Assembly (NCBI RefSeq): GCF_000234665.1
Contig: NC_018324.1
Span: forward strand, 1,977,928-2,041,927
DNA length: 64,000 bases
From: Leishmania mexicana MHOM/GT/2001/U1103
Lineage: Eukaryota; Euglenozoa; Kinetoplastea; Trypanosomatida; Trypanosomatidae
Reading direction: 5' to 3'
Under the pieces are notes generated by a model. That model worked only from the letters and a program-made list of their open reading frames with translations, had not been told where the DNA came from and did no database searches. The position numbers were made by a program, and so were the translations under genes. This document shows, one piece after another, positions 28,526-38,805 of the stretch (position 1 is its first letter; each line of letters begins with the position of its first letter).

Positions 28526-31075
28526 CTACGCCTCTACGGCCGAGTGAAGCTCCATGACCGTCTCTGGCGACGGCGGCAGCTCTGGGACGACAGCAGGCAC
28601 GGCGTCTGTCTTTTCAGCCGCTTTCACGGTCACCTGTGCTAACACTGGAGGAAGAGTGGGCGGTGGAGCTGACTGCATCGTGACCTTCACCGTGAACTTG
28701 GGTGGCGACACCTTCACTGTCCCGGTACCCCTGGCGACCTTCTGCGCTGCTGAAGCGCCGGACAGAGCCGCGGCATCGCCGCCAGACGCGGAGCTCGACT
28801 TGCCGCTCACATCCCCCACGTCACTGGAGCCCCTGTAACTGTACTCGTAGGAGTCGGAAGACGAGGCTGCGCCGTCGCTGTCGTTGCTCTCATCTCCTTC
28901 TGTACCGCTGCTACTATTGCTGCCGCTCTCTTCCTCATCGGAGGTGGACTCAAACATGGTCACCGCGGCGGCAGCCGCGTTCATCTCTTCGATGGAGCGG
29001 CGCAGTGCCCCATCCGTCGCTTCCGTCGCCCAAGTCGGCAGCGGGTCATAGATACGCACTGTCGACCCTAGCAGCTGGGAAAAGGTACCAATCTCCAGGC
29101 CGGCTCGATCGGCGTAGGGGTCGTTGACGTCTGGCAGTGGCTTTTCGCGCAGCAGCGCGGTCTGCACACCTGCAAATGTGTCGCTCTGCCGATCAAACGT
29201 CGCCTCAATGAGGCGCTCCTCGTCCCGAATTATGTAGTCATCGTCGTACTTGGCTAGCTCTGCAACGTAGTGGTACACCCGTTTTAAGCGCTCCGAGAGC
29301 TCGCTGTTGCCCTGCAAGTGCACCCACACTTTACAGCCCAAGGTGAGAACCTGCCGCTTCACCTCCGAAGTGAGGCCACCGAAGCGCTTTGCAAACACGC
29401 GGAAGCAGTCCGGCGCCGCAGCTGCCATGGAGGGGTGCCTGGATATGTTCTCGCCTGTCAACCAGAGAATTGTCGCCACCGCCGAAGACTCCGTGATTCG
29501 CTGATCCATAATGTCAAGTGTCAGCTGGCAGGCAAGCCGTGAGATGCACACCGGGTCGGTGCCCTGCAGTACGAGCACACGCAACACCGCTACGGCCTCC
29601 GCGACAACAGCAGGTGAGCTCGTCCGACTTGAGAGCAGCGGAGTCACGAGACGGACGGTGTGTGCGGCGAAGGGTGGGTACTGCTGTACAGCCTGCGCCA
29701 ACCCTTGAATCGCCTCCACGACGGCGGCGTCGTTGTACTGATGCAGGTAGGACCGGAACTCCCGAGACACCTCTGTCCAGGTGGCTGGGGTGACCAGGCG
29801 GGAGAGGATGCGTAGCTTAGTGTGCCGCACATCGGCCGCGTCCAGGGGCAGCAAAAAGAAGCTCTTTAGATACGGAAGGAATGCATCGCGTTGAAGCAGC
29901 AGCAGGGCGTAGATGACATGCAGCACGGCGGTATGACCCTCGGCGCACGTATTCAGCAGTCGCATCGCCGGCTTCACGCACGCCTCCTGAAAGTGTCGTG
30001 TGCCGCAGTGGCATAAGAGCGCGATGGCCGCGACCACAGTAGCGCTGTTCATGCTCCACAGCAGCGGCCGAGTCGAGTTGAGAAGCAGCAGCAGATCTGG
30101 GTCCACCTGTGCATCCGCGGCGGCGTTGCTCGTCTTGGCGCCACGCCCCCGTGACGGTGTCATGTTGAAGGAGGAGCGAGACGAGGACGTTGCGTCGTCA
30201 TCATCACTGTCCGTTTCTTCCCCACTGAGACTCGAGGAGCCACGGCTGCATCGGGCAGTCTTGACCGCAAATGGCCCACTGGGGTCCACGAAGTGCAGAC
30301 GAGCGTAGCGCAGCAACAGACGCAGCAGCACCACCTGACCCCACTCCTCACAATCCTTGAGAATCCTGCACAGTCGGCGGTACACGCCGTGCACCAGGTC
30401 CCACTCATCCGGGCAGATCCTCGTGTACGCCATCGCGGCTGCGCCGACCACGTCAGGGCAGCGATCAGACAGAAACGTTCGCAGTAGCTGGCGCACGGTG
30501 TCGCGGTCCAGCTCCTGGCGAGCTACTGTGTGCATCTGCACAAGCGCGAGGGCGGCCGTCTTGCGCACCAACGGTGCCATGTCCTCGGCGCACTTCCTCA
30601 CGGCAACCATCACCACCGGCTGAATGGCAAGAATGCGGAGCGACGCGAGCATGCGGAGGGCGAGGGCGCGGACATGCATGCTGGGGTCGAGCAGGTCCTT
30701 CTGGAAGGCAGAAATAGACAGGAGTGTCTCGTTGGGGCAGTCTTCAGCATAGTAGACGATGAAAACATAGATGAGCTTGCGCAGTTCAATCGAGGGAACG
30801 TGAATGTTCTTCACTACGTCAGGAAAGAAGTGGCGCATGTCACCTCCCTTGCACATCTGCGCGATGATGCGCTTCATGCCATCGCGCTTGTCATGGAGCG
30901 ACTCCGAGCTCAGGCTGCGTCGAAGATCATCGACTCTGGGTGCAACCGAGAAGAACTGTGCATCCCCGGCGACAAGCGAGCGAGCTTTGTGGAAGACAGA
31001 GGTCGTGTTGCTTGCATACTCCCACGCCCGTTCCGTGACAAAAGTGGCCTGCTCAATAAGCGCTGCACCGTTCAT
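28526..31075 (-). CDS. AP-3 complex beta subunit (beta-3 adaptin)
   Basis: 849 residues. The N-terminal adaptin solenoid is clear: DDLRRSLSSESLHDKRDGMK, then RKLIYVFIVYYAEDCPNETL, LLDPSMHVRALALRMLASLR and VRKTAALALVQMH. These are hallmark positions of beta adaptins (HEAT-like helices). An acidic Ser-rich hinge follows at about residues 715-765 (many S, D and E, with YEYSYRGSSD), which is typical of AP-3 beta rather than AP-1/2 beta. The protein ends about 85 residues later, without room for a full ear, so it is shorter than animal beta-3 (about 1090). Known role: the AP-3 coat sorts cargo to lysosome-related organelles, which in trypanosomatids means acidocalcisomes. The start is supported by an acceptor about 20 bases upstream. 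Confidence 0.85.
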   Translation of the reverse strand: MNGAALIEQATFVTERAWEYASNTTSVFHKARSLVAGDAQFFSVAPRVDDLRRSLSSESLHDKRDGMKRIIAQMCKGGDMRHFFPDVVKNIHVPSIELRKLIYVFIVYYAEDCPNETLLSISAFQKDLLDPSMHVRALALRMLASLRILAIQPVVMVAVRKCAEDMAPLVRKTAALALVQMHTVARQELDRDTVRQLLRTFLSDRCPDVVGAAAMAYTRICPDEWDLVHGVYRRLCRILKDCEEWGQVVLLRLLLRYARLHFVDPSGPFAVKTARCSRGSSSLSGEETDSDDDDATSSSRSSFNMTPSRGRGAKTSNAAADAQVDPDLLLLLNSTRPLLWSMNSATVVAAIALLCHCGTRHFQEACVKPAMRLLNTCAEGHTAVLHVIYALLLLQRDAFLPYLKSFFLLPLDAADVRHTKLRILSRLVTPATWTEVSREFRSYLHQYNDAAVVEAIQGLAQAVQQYPPFAAHTVRLVTPLLSSRTSSPAVVAEAVAVLRVLVLQGTDPVCISRLACQLTLDIMDQRITESSAVATILWLTGENISRHPSMAAAAPDCFRVFAKRFGGLTSEVKRQVLTLGCKVWVHLQGNSELSERLKRVYHYVAELAKYDDDYIIRDEERLIEATFDRQSDTFAGVQTALLREKPLPDVNDPYADRAGLEIGTFSQLLGSTVRIYDPLPTWATEATDGALRRSIEEMNAAAAAVTMFESTSDEEESGSNSSSGTEGDESNDSDGAASSSDSYEYSYRGSSDVGDVSGKSSSASGGDAAALSGASAAQKVARGTGTVKVSPPKFTVKVTMQSAPPPTLPPVLAQVTVKAAEKTDAVPAVVPELPPSPETVMELHSAVEA

Positions 31076-32383
31076 TGGGCCGAAAAACGTGCGCCTGGCA
31101 GAGAGGAGAGGATGAGCGAGAAAAGACGGGGTTGGCGAAAAAGAGCCGCCGAACCGATTCGCTGCCGCGTCGGAGGAGTAAGGATGAGGGAATCACAAAT
31201 TGGATGCACCCGCACGCACCCAGCTACACGAACGAATGTGAGAGAGAGAGCGAGAGACGGTTAGTCGGTGGAGGAGGTGGAGCATACAAGAGAGCCGACA
31301 AGCAGTCCAGACGAGAACCAGAGGCAACGCGCAGGGTCCGAGACGAAACTTCAAAGAAACGGACACGAGAGCGGAAACAAAAAAGGTGGGCACACGGTAA
31401 GACACGTTTTTTTCTTAGCAGTGCAGACAGATGATGTGGGTAGGTGTCTGGCTGTGCGTGCGTGTGTGTGTGGCAACGGATACAGAGGCGTTGAGGAACT
31501 GCCACCAGTGGAAAAGGGTCACTAACAAACAAAAAAAGGAAGAATAACGGACCCGACCACAAGCCCCTCAATCGCACAACCGCGCGTCAAACTTACACGG
31601 ACGCCGACACCAACGTCGCTCAGGGCTGCTTGCACGCCCTCCTGTATGGGTTTTTTGGGTCCTTGCTTTTTTTCCGTTTTCTTTTTCTTGGCCACGTTCA
31701 GGAGGCGCCCACCACCACGCAGAAAAAGCGAAGATGATGGGGAGGAGGCAGGAAAGTAAACAGCACATGCGTCGTGAAGAAAGACGAGGAGGAGCGTAGT
31801 AGTAGTTGATGGGTGGAGTGTCACTGTCTCTCTGTGTGTGTTTTTTTTTTGGGGGGGGTAGGAAGTGAAGAGGGGGACGCAGCTTGCTACACCGCTTGCA
31901 CACGCCCCGCCTCCATGCCGCAGACACCTCACCTCCCCCCTCTCCCTCCTCCCTGGAGAAACGCGCTCGTACGCTGCACAACTCGTTGCGCGTGGTACCA
32001 CAGTGATGCGAAGAGAAAGCTCGAAGGTGGAGGAAAATCTCCACCTTCGCCTGTTTCTTGTGTTCCTTTTCTGCACGTCACAACTTCGTGTCGCGCACCA
32101 GACGCAGCGGATGGCCGTCGACTGTCGAGATCGCCTTCGTCGTTTGCGGTGTTTGCCGCTTTGCACAGAATGTGAGAATGTCATGCAAACGAGAAACAGA
32201 ATGCGCAGAAGCGCCTGCCCTCCCACCACCACCGTCCCCCGGTCACCTGCATCCCACACGCGCACATGCTCGCGTAGCGTGACGCTGCGCTGCTCCCTCC
32301 TCTCCTCCATTTACAGCCACAAATCAGAGCAATCGGCAGCAAAAACATCAGCACACATCAGCCCGCTCCGTCGACCGCACTGC
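31076..32383. other. Spacer: 3' UTR of APE2-like gene and leader of AP-3 beta gene
   Basis: No gene supported. It includes T9G8 around 31841-31858 and several homopolymer runs. A minus frame is open for 262 codons at 31522-32310 but is low in complexity and has no family resemblance. Confidence 0.6.
31095..31128 (-). promoter_or_regulatory. Predicted trans-splice acceptor for the AP-3 beta gene
   Basis: The minus strand reads TCTTTTCTCGCTCATCCTCT followed by CCTCTCTGCCAG, giving a leader of only about 20 bases before the ATG at 31075. Confidence 0.65.
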
Positions 32384-34594
32384 TCACAGCGAATCCACAT
32401 CGATGATACACGCCTCTGCGTCGCCACGGGCAACGACGGCACCGTCTTCAGTGCGAGACTTGGCTACCGCTGGCTCGGTCCTCGCGTTCGTGCTAGAGTT
32501 GAAGGAAGAAAGCGATGCGCAGCTGTCGGGAGCTCTCTTGTCTCCAGCTACTCTTTCCTCCGCCTCGCGCACGCCTTGCCCATCGGCAGCCATCTCTCTC
32601 TGTACAGACGGCTTGGCGACGGAGGCCGTCGCCTTCTTGGTGGCCGCGGCGGCAAAGAAGGTGTGCAGCCCGACGGGTGGTCGATACATACACTTGTGGT
32701 CCTCGACCACCTTGCCGGAACGCTGGAGTAGCTCGCTCTCGGTGCCGAGCGCAGCCAAGTCTAGGAGCAGGCCCACTCCAATGTGATCGCTAAACTGCGG
32801 TGGAGTGACAAAGAGACCGGTAGAGGGCAAGCCGGCAAAGCACAGCTCTCGCGCTTGCTCACAGAGCGCCGGCATCCCGGTACCATCAAAGGGCGCCGGT
32901 GGGTAGGCGCCGTTGGCCATCGCACGCATTACGCCATCCCGGTAGCGCGTACCATGCAGTTCGCTGAAAAAGTCCTCTCGATCTACCGATGACCCTGGCG
33001 CAAAAGACGCGGATAAGTTCCGCTCTGGCACTCCGGCAAAGACGTTGTTGACTGTCTCTGCGCGGCACACCACCGCAGGGAGCAGAGCGGAGTCAACGAG
33101 GATGTAGTCGAGTCGCGTGCCCTCGTTTTCGAGACGGCGGTTGCGTGACTGATCCCAGCACGTGTACGGGCACGGGCAGTAGGGTCGCAGTCTTGGACGC
33201 TCTACCTCGCGCAGCAGCATCAGATCAATCAGTGGCGAGTCCGCCGGAGCTGTAGACCATGCATCAATCATCTCTCTCGTGAGCAGAAAAGTGTCCCACA
33301 TGCGTACTCGCGAAATCCCTGCTTGACGAGCCGCCACATCTGTGGCCGCCGTCCATGGCAGCCGCTGGGGCATTGCTGAGGAAGACACCGGTAGGCGTAG
33401 CTGGAGAAGTCGGCCCATAAACTCTGCCGACGCATCTGAGTGCGGGGCTAGTCCGCAGAAGTGCACCACTGCGTACAGCTCGCTGTTGTGGGGACACGGG
33501 GAACTTTTCACGAAATCGGAGGTGTACGCGCAGCGAAAGCCGACGTCGTAAAGGGCCCGCAGCGACACTGGTGGTGCCTCGTAATTATGCATTCCCTTGC
33601 CAGCGCCGCTTGAGCCTCGCGGCGGGAGAAGTGCGCAGAGCCGCTGCAGCGCTTCCCGATCGATCGTGTTGTCGCTGGAGTTGACCTCCGTATCAACGGA
33701 AACAACACCAGTGCCAGAAGACGACGCAGCCGTGGCAGCGCTGTCCATGGACGCAGCTATCTCTTGCGCCTGAGCACACAAATGGTTTGCGATCATGTTT
33801 GCCACTCGCTTCACGGCTGCTTTTGAAAGATGAGGGAGCGCAGCAGTCCACGCGGTGTCTCCCTCGACCTCGGCAAACGCCTGCAACTGCAGGAGAGTGC
33901 CCAGGTGGATGCGACGCAGCGACCAGGCGGCGTCGTGCGCGCAATACGTCATATTCAGATCGCCGACAAGGATGACCGGCTTCCCTGTATCCTGGCGCAG
34001 CTGCTCCATCTTCTTCTCCAAGGCATGCAGGAAACGGAGCTTGAAGGTGTGTCGGGCCCCGCCCCGAGCGTTTGGCACGTACACGTTCACGAGCACAAAG
34101 GCGTTGTGGTGCGTCACCACAGCGCGGCCCTCTTCATTGAACTCATCCTCTGAAAAGGGCTGGCTGTCGCATCGCCATGTGAGGCCCTTCCGCGCAAACG
34201 TCACGACACCGTTGAAGCCGCGGTGCTGCTTGCCGCTAAGGGACCAGAACGACTCCCAGCCGTCAATGCCGTCGTTGCTACCACCACCACCGCCACCGCC
34301 GCCGCTGCTGACGGCGGATGCACAACCCTCGACCGACCCGGATAACCGTCGCCGTTTCTGTTGAGCCTCCAGCCGCTCTAGAGGGGCGACAACGGGTCGG
34401 CGGCTCAGGGGTAGATCGCTTGCCCCCATGTCCACCGGAGATGCGCTCAGCTTCGCAAGCGTGCCTTTGCACTCCTGAAGACAAATTATGTCTGCATCGG
34501 TGCATGCAAAGAAGTCATGAATGCTGCCAAAGCTCTCCCGAATCGCCTGTGAAGTGGATGACCACCCCGCCACGTTCCAGCTAATCAGGAACAT
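32384..34594 (-). CDS. AP endonuclease 2-like nuclease (exonuclease III/EEP family)
   Basis: 736 residues from the ATG at 34594, where the domain begins at once (MFLISWNVAGW). The frame is open to 35224 upstream, but the extra 210 codons read as Gly/Pro/Leu-rich leader. EEP catalytic motifs are all visible: Asn7 (SWNVAGW), Glu41 (ICLQECKG), NVYVPNARGG, GDLNM, RLDYILV and the closing SDHIGVG. Family role: incision at abasic sites and 3'-end cleaning during DNA repair, in the nucleus. The order and long inserts fit the APEX2 branch. After the domain, about residue 640, VGLHTFF resembles a PCNA-binding box (L-x-x-F-F) but lacks the leading Gln. The APE2 GRF zinc finger is not seen. Low-complexity inserts (Gly8 run, Ser/Ala stretches) separate the blocks. 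Confidence 0.8.
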   Translation of the reverse strand: MFLISWNVAGWSSTSQAIRESFGSIHDFFACTDADIICLQECKGTLAKLSASPVDMGASDLPLSRRPVVAPLERLEAQQKRRRLSGSVEGCASAVSSGGGGGGGGSNDGIDGWESFWSLSGKQHRGFNGVVTFARKGLTWRCDSQPFSEDEFNEEGRAVVTHHNAFVLVNVYVPNARGGARHTFKLRFLHALEKKMEQLRQDTGKPVILVGDLNMTYCAHDAAWSLRRIHLGTLLQLQAFAEVEGDTAWTAALPHLSKAAVKRVANMIANHLCAQAQEIAASMDSAATAASSSGTGVVSVDTEVNSSDNTIDREALQRLCALLPPRGSSGAGKGMHNYEAPPVSLRALYDVGFRCAYTSDFVKSSPCPHNSELYAVVHFCGLAPHSDASAEFMGRLLQLRLPVSSSAMPQRLPWTAATDVAARQAGISRVRMWDTFLLTREMIDAWSTAPADSPLIDLMLLREVERPRLRPYCPCPYTCWDQSRNRRLENEGTRLDYILVDSALLPAVVCRAETVNNVFAGVPERNLSASFAPGSSVDREDFFSELHGTRYRDGVMRAMANGAYPPAPFDGTGMPALCEQARELCFAGLPSTGLFVTPPQFSDHIGVGLLLDLAALGTESELLQRSGKVVEDHKCMYRPPVGLHTFFAAAATKKATASVAKPSVQREMAADGQGVREAEERVAGDKRAPDSCASLSSFNSSTNARTEPAVAKSRTEDGAVVARGDAEACIIDVDSL

Positions 34595-35412
34595 TGTATT
34601 TGACGCGTCTTTCGCACGCGCGTCACTGCGTTTTGCGCTGGGTGGCTCCGAGTATCGTCGATGTTTCGCAACGGTGTTCACTCCCTTCCTTTCCCGAGAA
34701 AAGGCGCTCTGCGCTCTCACTAATGCCTCAAAATGAAAGTGTTCTGCACGTTTCTCTACGCGTACATGGGCGAGTTCGGCACCAGTGATGGACAAAGAAG
34801 AGGCGTGCGTGTGCGCGCGCAAGTGTTGCTGGCCTCCCTCGCCGACTGCGCTTGCAGCGGAGACGAACGGAAACGATAATGTTTTGAAGGACGCCTGCAA
34901 ACCTGTCTGGCTCAGAGAATGTAAGAGAAAAGGGAGGAGGGGTGGAGCACAGATGAGGAGGAACACCGGCGACGGAAATAAGAAAACACGCCCACAGAAC
35001 AGTCCAGCTGGAGTCATACACCGCGCTGGGCAACGAGGCAGTTTGAGGAAGGGCATACGCGACTGCCATTTCAGTAGCGTTAAGCGCAACGGCGTCAACG
35101 TGATATGCACACATACCCTTCCCTCCCCACCACCACCACCACCACGACCCCCGCTGAAGATCGAGCTCGGTAAAGGGCGAAGAATAGAAAGCCACCACCT
35201 CAAGTCGCCTTCACACGCGCGCATGCTTCAATATCTCTCACGCAACCGCACAACCCCCCCTCTCGCTCCCTCACTTGACGCGCATTCCAAGAACAGAAAA
35301 GAGAACGGAATGCAGCAAAGCCCCGCTCCAACTGCAACTCCACGCCCACATGAAAAGGCGATGGTGATCGGCGACAGACGGTCGCGGCCCTACTTCGTTC
35401 TTTGGCTTTGGC
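34595..35412. other. Spacer: 3' UTR of RELCH-like gene and leader of APE2-like gene
   Basis: No gene supported. A CAC triplet run lies at about 35128-35147. The plus frame at 34785-35441 is basic low-complexity peptide antisense to the transcription unit. Confidence 0.6.
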
Positions 35413-38400
35413 TCACAGTCGCCGCTTCAGTTCATGCTTAAAGCGGTCCAGCAATGTACCGACCTTCGGCTTTCCGCCAGCCGAGGCGGCACCACTCGAA
35501 GCGAGCCGGCTGGCGTTGTTGTTTTCCATAAAGACTTGGTAATTCTTGTGCAGGCGCAGCCAGCGTGATCGCAGTGACGGGCTGCATGCAGACAAGATAC
35601 CGTCACTGGACAGTTGCTGGATGCCGGGCAGCAGGTACCGATAGACGAGTGTCGGAGTCACCACAGCGCACTTAACGATGCTGTTCAGCAGCGCGTTAAG
35701 CACGAGCATCGTATCCTCCCAGTCATACTCACCCAGATCACGCTGCTCACTGCCGGCACTCCCCTGTAGGGCGATTCGTGCACCCGCTGACGTCGATGCC
35801 ATGGACGACCGCCTCGCTGCCGCCGGCGCGGCACTAAAAACTTCCTGGGACACCCGCTCCACGCACAGCTCGGCGAGATGGTCCATGAGTAGGGAGAGCT
35901 GCGGGTAGAGAAGCGCCTCGCGCGGCTCGGCCGGCATGCGCTGCATGAGCTGGTAGAGCTGCTGTAGCAGGCAGCGGGTGAAACGCGAGGTACATCCGGT
36001 AGCGTCCGCCACACGCAGTACGGGTCGAATGACCTTCTCTTGTGCCCGCGGCTCCGTCAGGGCAACTGAAACGGACAGGACTCCAGACAAGGCGGCCTCT
36101 TGCACAGCTGGCTGCGGGTCCTCGAGAAGGGGCAACAGAGGCTCAATCAGTAGCACTACTTTCAGGCGCTCGCTTGCAAGCACAGCGCAGGTGTCGTGGG
36201 CCAGCACCACAGCCGTCAGTCGCTGCCGCACGTCTGGTGAAGCCACAAGAAACCTCACCAGTCCTGAAATGCCAGACCCCATCTCGTGACTCGCCATCGC
36301 CAAGGGAGTCAAGGCTGCCACGCACCGGATGCACGCCATGAGAGGCGCAGAGCGGGGGCAGCTGACGTCCTCGCTCTCCAGCGAAATGCTCCAAGTGACA
36401 AAGCGGAGACTCTCCCTCCGGATGCGCTTCGGGGTGAGGGACTCGGAAAGCGGCGGCGTGGAAGGAGTGAAAGCATCCATGTCAGTGGTTTGCCTTTTCC
36501 TCTCCGACGCTGTAGCGTCGTCCTCCGCGCTGGCACCTGTTCCACCTTGCGGCAGCGTCACGGCGTCACCGCAGAGGAAAAGGAAGAAGGAAAACACGAA
36601 GAGCAGCTGCCCCCTCTCCAGATCCTGCTGAGTCAGCGAAGCACCCATCGCACTTTGCGGCGGGAGAGGCTGTAGCGGTGGTGGGGGTGGCCGCGCTGCT
36701 GTCAGTTCGGAAGTGCCCTCGCCTACGGCCGCAGCCTCAACTTCATGCCGCGGACCAGAAGCGAGCGGCCCTTTCAAGTAGTGTGCCACTTCCTGCCACA
36801 CCTGCGCACCAAGTAACGGTACCAACGACGCGAGTGTGGCACACAGCGCGCACAGTGGACCGCACAAGCGGGTACTTGCATCGCTACTGCTCGGCGCGCC
36901 ACCTTCCCCACCTGTGGTCAGGGACGCGAGGTGGACCTTGGATAGGAGGCTAGAGAGCAGATTGTACGCGATAGGAAGCACAACACGCACATAGGCGGAC
37001 GACAATGAAGACGAGGTTTGCGAGCCATCACTGGCCTGGCAGCGATCACGGCGGCCCTCAGCCTCACGACTGTGCAGCAACTCTGCGGCAACGCAGCGGA
37101 GGGCCGCGTGAAGAAGTTGGATGAGTGTCATGACGTTGCTGAGAGACAGTGCCGCCGCTGCAGACGCGTTGGATTCGTCCGTGGGGCCTTTCTGCCATTC
37201 CCCGATGTGGGCCGCGTTGGCAGAGCCTAAAGCAGCAGCACTGCTGATGTTTTTGTCTACTCCCTTGCGCAGCAGCCACTGCGTTGCCTCCATCTCCATC
37301 ACAGTCAGCAGCAGAGGCACGAATTGCGTTAGCAGCACCCCGTCCCGGAGAAAAACCGGATAAAGCACCTCGCACAACTGCGTCTGCGCCGCCTGTCGCA
37401 CCGCTCGACTGTTGCTGTCAGTCGCTAAGTGCACCAGAAGCTCCATGAAAAACGTCTGCTGTGTTGGTGACAAGGACGCCGTGATGGCACCAGGCAAGCC
37501 CTCAACAGATGTATGCGCTGTAGATGAATGCACGGTGTTTGTCTCCGCCGGTAGTCCGCCCCCAACGCTTGGTCTCAGAATGGCGCCTGCCGACGCAGGC
37601 GAGTTCATGGTGGTCGTAGTCCCGGCGGTCGTGGCGTCACCCCAAAGCAAGGAGAGACAGCGTGGCAACTCGCGGCGTACCGCGGACGTGTCGTCCTCAC
37701 ACAATGGCCGCAGCAATCCCTGGCATAGCGAGTAACGCACCTGCGGAGAGTGTCGCAACAGCGGCGCCACAGCAGCAGCGCAATCGAGGGCCAGCAGCCG
37801 TCGCTCAAACGCCTGTGCGTTGACGAGGGTGTACAGCTCTGGAATCAGCTCCTGCTCCAGCGTTCGCGAGGGTGCCTCCTGAGCTACGCGCAGCCACTCC
37901 TGCACGATGGCCATTCGATGCTCCATCATCGGTCGCTTGTAGAGAGTTAGCATCATGTGCCGCGCTGCAGCGCGCACAGTACCGGATGAGCCCAGCACCG
38001 CCACAGTACGAAGCAGCGGAAGAAGAATATCCTTGCGCATCGGGTCCAACGAGCTGGCCAAAGTCTGCAGGCGCTCCGCAATGATTGCTACGGTCTGCTT
38101 CATCTGCACGTCCAGTTCGCGCTCGCGGGTGCGAAGTTGCGCGTTGGATTCCTCGGCCACCTGAGCCCACCTCTCTAGGCTGCTGCGGTCCTCCTCGCTG
38201 CGCTTTTCGGCCCGCTGCACATAAAGAGAGCAAAGCTGAGGGTCCCAACGTTCTAGCAGGGTGAGCACATTGTCGTCACGCGCCAAGTCCCTGTATGCGG
38301 ACAGGGCCTCCACGACACTGTCACGCAGCGCTGCCTGAAGCTCGGCGGATGTCGGAATCGCTCCATTTGCCGTCACCTCTAGGGCACCGTCGCGCACAAA

Positions 38401-38568
38401 GCGCTGCCTGGCAGGGGAGTCATCATTCGTCAGCGCCTGCGATGAGGTTTCCGCCATGAGCGCGGCGTGGGCATGGGCAAACCCGCGGCGGCTCAGCCAG
38501 TCCAGCACCTCCTGTTCCGACAGCTCACGTCTCTCCCCCAGCGCTGCTGAGGAGCTGGTGAGGTCCAT
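35413..38568 (-). CDS. RELCH-like LisH/coiled-coil/HEAT-repeat protein
   Basis: 1051 residues from the ATG at 38568. The frame is open upstream to 38646, but an acceptor lies between. Residues ~14-42 form a LisH-like helix pair (LSEQEVLDWLSRRGFAHAHA). A short coiled coil follows at ~125-165 (EKRSEEDRSSLERWAQVAEE). Then come HEAT repeats, including ILLPLLRTVAVL, TLYKRPMMEHRMAIVQEWL, ELIPELYTLV and RRLLALDCAAAVAPLL, which match the conserved block of RELCH (KIAA1468). There are low-complexity inserts at ~310-345 and ~640-700. Known role in animals: a Rab11 effector that tethers recycling endosomes to the Golgi with OSBP for cholesterol transfer. Whether that role holds in trypanosomatids is inference. 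A generic HEAT-repeat scaffold is the alternative. Confidence 0.65.
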   Translation of the reverse strand: MDLTSSSAALGERRELSEQEVLDWLSRRGFAHAHAALMAETSSQALTNDDSPARQRFVRDGALEVTANGAIPTSAELQAALRDSVVEALSAYRDLARDDNVLTLLERWDPQLCSLYVQRAEKRSEEDRSSLERWAQVAEESNAQLRTRERELDVQMKQTVAIIAERLQTLASSLDPMRKDILLPLLRTVAVLGSSGTVRAAARHMMLTLYKRPMMEHRMAIVQEWLRVAQEAPSRTLEQELIPELYTLVNAQAFERRLLALDCAAAVAPLLRHSPQVRYSLCQGLLRPLCEDDTSAVRRELPRCLSLLWGDATTAGTTTTMNSPASAGAILRPSVGGGLPAETNTVHSSTAHTSVEGLPGAITASLSPTQQTFFMELLVHLATDSNSRAVRQAAQTQLCEVLYPVFLRDGVLLTQFVPLLLTVMEMEATQWLLRKGVDKNISSAAALGSANAAHIGEWQKGPTDESNASAAAALSLSNVMTLIQLLHAALRCVAAELLHSREAEGRRDRCQASDGSQTSSSLSSAYVRVVLPIAYNLLSSLLSKVHLASLTTGGEGGAPSSSDASTRLCGPLCALCATLASLVPLLGAQVWQEVAHYLKGPLASGPRHEVEAAAVGEGTSELTAARPPPPPLQPLPPQSAMGASLTQQDLERGQLLFVFSFFLFLCGDAVTLPQGGTGASAEDDATASERKRQTTDMDAFTPSTPPLSESLTPKRIRRESLRFVTWSISLESEDVSCPRSAPLMACIRCVAALTPLAMASHEMGSGISGLVRFLVASPDVRQRLTAVVLAHDTCAVLASERLKVVLLIEPLLPLLEDPQPAVQEAALSGVLSVSVALTEPRAQEKVIRPVLRVADATGCTSRFTRCLLQQLYQLMQRMPAEPREALLYPQLSLLMDHLAELCVERVSQEVFSAAPAAARRSSMASTSAGARIALQGSAGSEQRDLGEYDWEDTMLVLNALLNSIVKCAVVTPTLVYRYLLPGIQQLSSDGILSACSPSLRSRWLRLHKNYQVFMENNNASRLASSGAASAGGKPKVGTLLDRFKHELKRRL

Positions 38569-38599
38569 TGCGTTGCACAGAAGCGCCACCGCATACGAG

Positions 38600-38620
38600 C
38601 TAAGGGAGAAAGAAAAGCGA
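38600..38620 (-). promoter_or_regulatory. Predicted trans-splice acceptor for the RELCH-like gene
   Basis: The minus strand reads GTCGCTTTTCTTTCTCCCTT then AG, 31 bases before the ATG at 38568. It excludes the upstream Met at 38646. The short leader contains an out-of-frame ATG at 38594. Confidence 0.6.
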
Positions 38621-38770
38621 CGGCGGAAGGGAAGCGCAGTAAGCACATGTGCTGTCTTCTACCACGTTTTGTTGGTGTCTGCGTTTTGGCTCGAGAACAT
38701 AGAAAAGAAGACAACACAAGAAAAGCAAGGCGCACATGAATCAGCGGCGAGAGAAGGCAAACGGACTTCT

Positions 38771-38774
38771 GTGT

Positions 38775-38804
<30 letters not shown>
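38771..38804. repeat. (GT)n microsatellite with one GA interruption
   Basis: About 17 GT-type units in the spacer, interrupted once by GA. Confidence 0.9.

Positions 38805-38805
<1 letters not shown>

Noticed and set aside
31522..32310. Minus-strand 262-codon frame between the AP-3 beta and APE2-like genes
   Set aside because: Basic low-complexity peptide crossing T9G8 and poly-A/T runs; no motif or codon structure like its neighbours.
34785..35441. Plus-strand 218-codon frame
   Set aside because: Antisense to the cluster, basic low-complexity, over a CAC triplet run.
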